Assembly (NCBI GenBank): GCA_049652745.1
Contig: JBASEY010000022.1
Span: 1-64,000 of the forward strand
Direction: 5' to 3'
Length of the DNA stretch: 64,000 nucleotides
DNA from: JBASEY01 sp049652745
Lineage (GTDB): Bacteria > CSSED10-310
Position numbers and translations under genes: made by a program
The notes under the pieces: generated by a model
The model's database searches: none
The model's input: the letters and a program-made list of their open reading frames with translations, nothing else
Told to the model about the DNA's origin: nothing
Part shown: piece by piece, positions 63,766 through 64,000 of the stretch
Position numbering within the stretch: position 1 is the first letter of the stretch
Layout of the letters: every line of letters begins with the position of its first letter

Positions 63766-64000
63766 TTATACTGGATAATCGACAAACTCGGTTATAGATT
63801 GCTCCCCGAATCGGTATTGTTTCAGAGCCCTGATCGATATCAGCCCCAACGTTCCTAATAAAAGAATATCTATTATAAGCTTTATTAGAAAAGTTAACCC
63901 AGGCGTCATCTCATGATAACCCTTTTCCGACAATACCCACCTAACAGTAAACAATCCGCCCGAAGGACTGTCCAGGCCTTTAAGGTCCTGATACAACGTA
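63766..64000 (-). CDS. Hypothetical membrane protein, C-terminal end (cut by window edge)
   Basis: The minus-strand frame is open to the last base of the window, so the TTG at 63996 need not be the start. Visible: a soluble stretch (LKGLDSPSGGLFTVRWVLSEKGYHEMT), one hydrophobic helix (TFLIKLIIDILLLGTLGLISI) and a short tail. Family unknown. The convergent gap to the ligase gene (162 bp) holds no clear terminator. Confidence 0.5.
   Translation of the reverse strand, partial: TLYQDLKGLDSPSGGLFTVRWVLSEKGYHEMTPGLTFLIKLIIDILLLGTLGLISIRALKQYRFGEQSITEFVDYPV

Noticed and set aside
1..64000. rRNA, tRNA, CRISPR arrays, prophage genes and complete insertion sequences
   Set aside because: I looked for conserved tRNA arms, rRNA motifs, spacer-repeat patterns and transposase or integrase motifs and found none. 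Absence by eye is not proof for small RNA genes.

Overview
The window reads as a chromosomal segment of an uncultured, diderm (Gram-negative-type) bacterium, probably anaerobic or microaerophilic. The diderm evidence is several lipoprotein signals, a SPOR/NlpC-P60 lipoprotein, an alpha-2-macroglobulin/PBP1C operon, periplasmic M16 proteases and an O-antigen-ligase-type protein. A superoxide reductase and a rubrerythrin-like protein point to low-oxygen life. Pro/Thr-rich (TPTxTP) linkers, dockerin and cohesin modules, DUF4070 radical SAM enzymes and many family-poor large secreted proteins are typical of candidate phyla known mainly from metagenomes. The sequence alone does not let me name the phylum. 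No rRNA, tRNA, CRISPR array, prophage or complete insertion sequence was seen.

Layout. (1) 1-7172: two paralogous subtilisin-like (S8) exoproteases flanking a small surface protein. The first protease (cut by the window edge) and the small protein both end in the same IPATG + transmembrane + basic tail. The small protein carries a cohesin-like domain and the second protease carries a two-loop dockerin. Together they look like a cell-surface protease display system. A strong terminator closes the block at 7228-7256. (2) 7331-12405: a lipoprotein with two similar beta domains, metG, an LMW-type phosphatase, a TPR-like protein and a DoxX membrane protein. (3) 12692-24346: a transglutaminase-like secreted protein, a four-TM protein, an NlpC/P60 lipoprotein, a B12/radical SAM protein, an active/inactive M16 protease pair, and a stress-type cluster (STAS protein, HATPase kinase, superoxide reductase, Fis-type HTH) followed by a DUF3109-type protein. 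(4) 24381-33425: an 881-residue protein built on tandem winged-helix domains, divergent from a probable operon gspE/pilB-like - EF-G-like - aroC - aroB. (5) 33459-44845: a PA14-fused GT-C glycosyltransferase with a TPR partner, a probable small RNA, an ATP-grasp enzyme, a YgiQ-type radical SAM protein, RidA, endonuclease III, and a Ser/Thr kinase-AAA-TPR protein overlapping a 107-residue unknown. (6) 44844-57826 (minus strand): a 1424-residue beta-module protein, a thioester alpha-2-macroglobulin and PBP1C form one operon. Downstream lie a hicBA toxin-antitoxin pair and a broken second copy of the pbpC tail containing a 79-bp perfect direct repeat. (7) 58100-64000: a rubrerythrin-like protein, a YacP-like NYN nuclease, two polytopic glycan-related membrane proteins and a gene cut by the right edge.

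The most notable content is the putative cohesin/dockerin/IPATG protease display module at the left end. Next are the pbpC-tail duplication around hicBA, the unknown giant partner of the alpha-2-macroglobulin, and an intrinsic terminator with a C-rich candidate sRNA at about 36675-36779. All functional statements come from reading motifs by eye, and no database search was possible.
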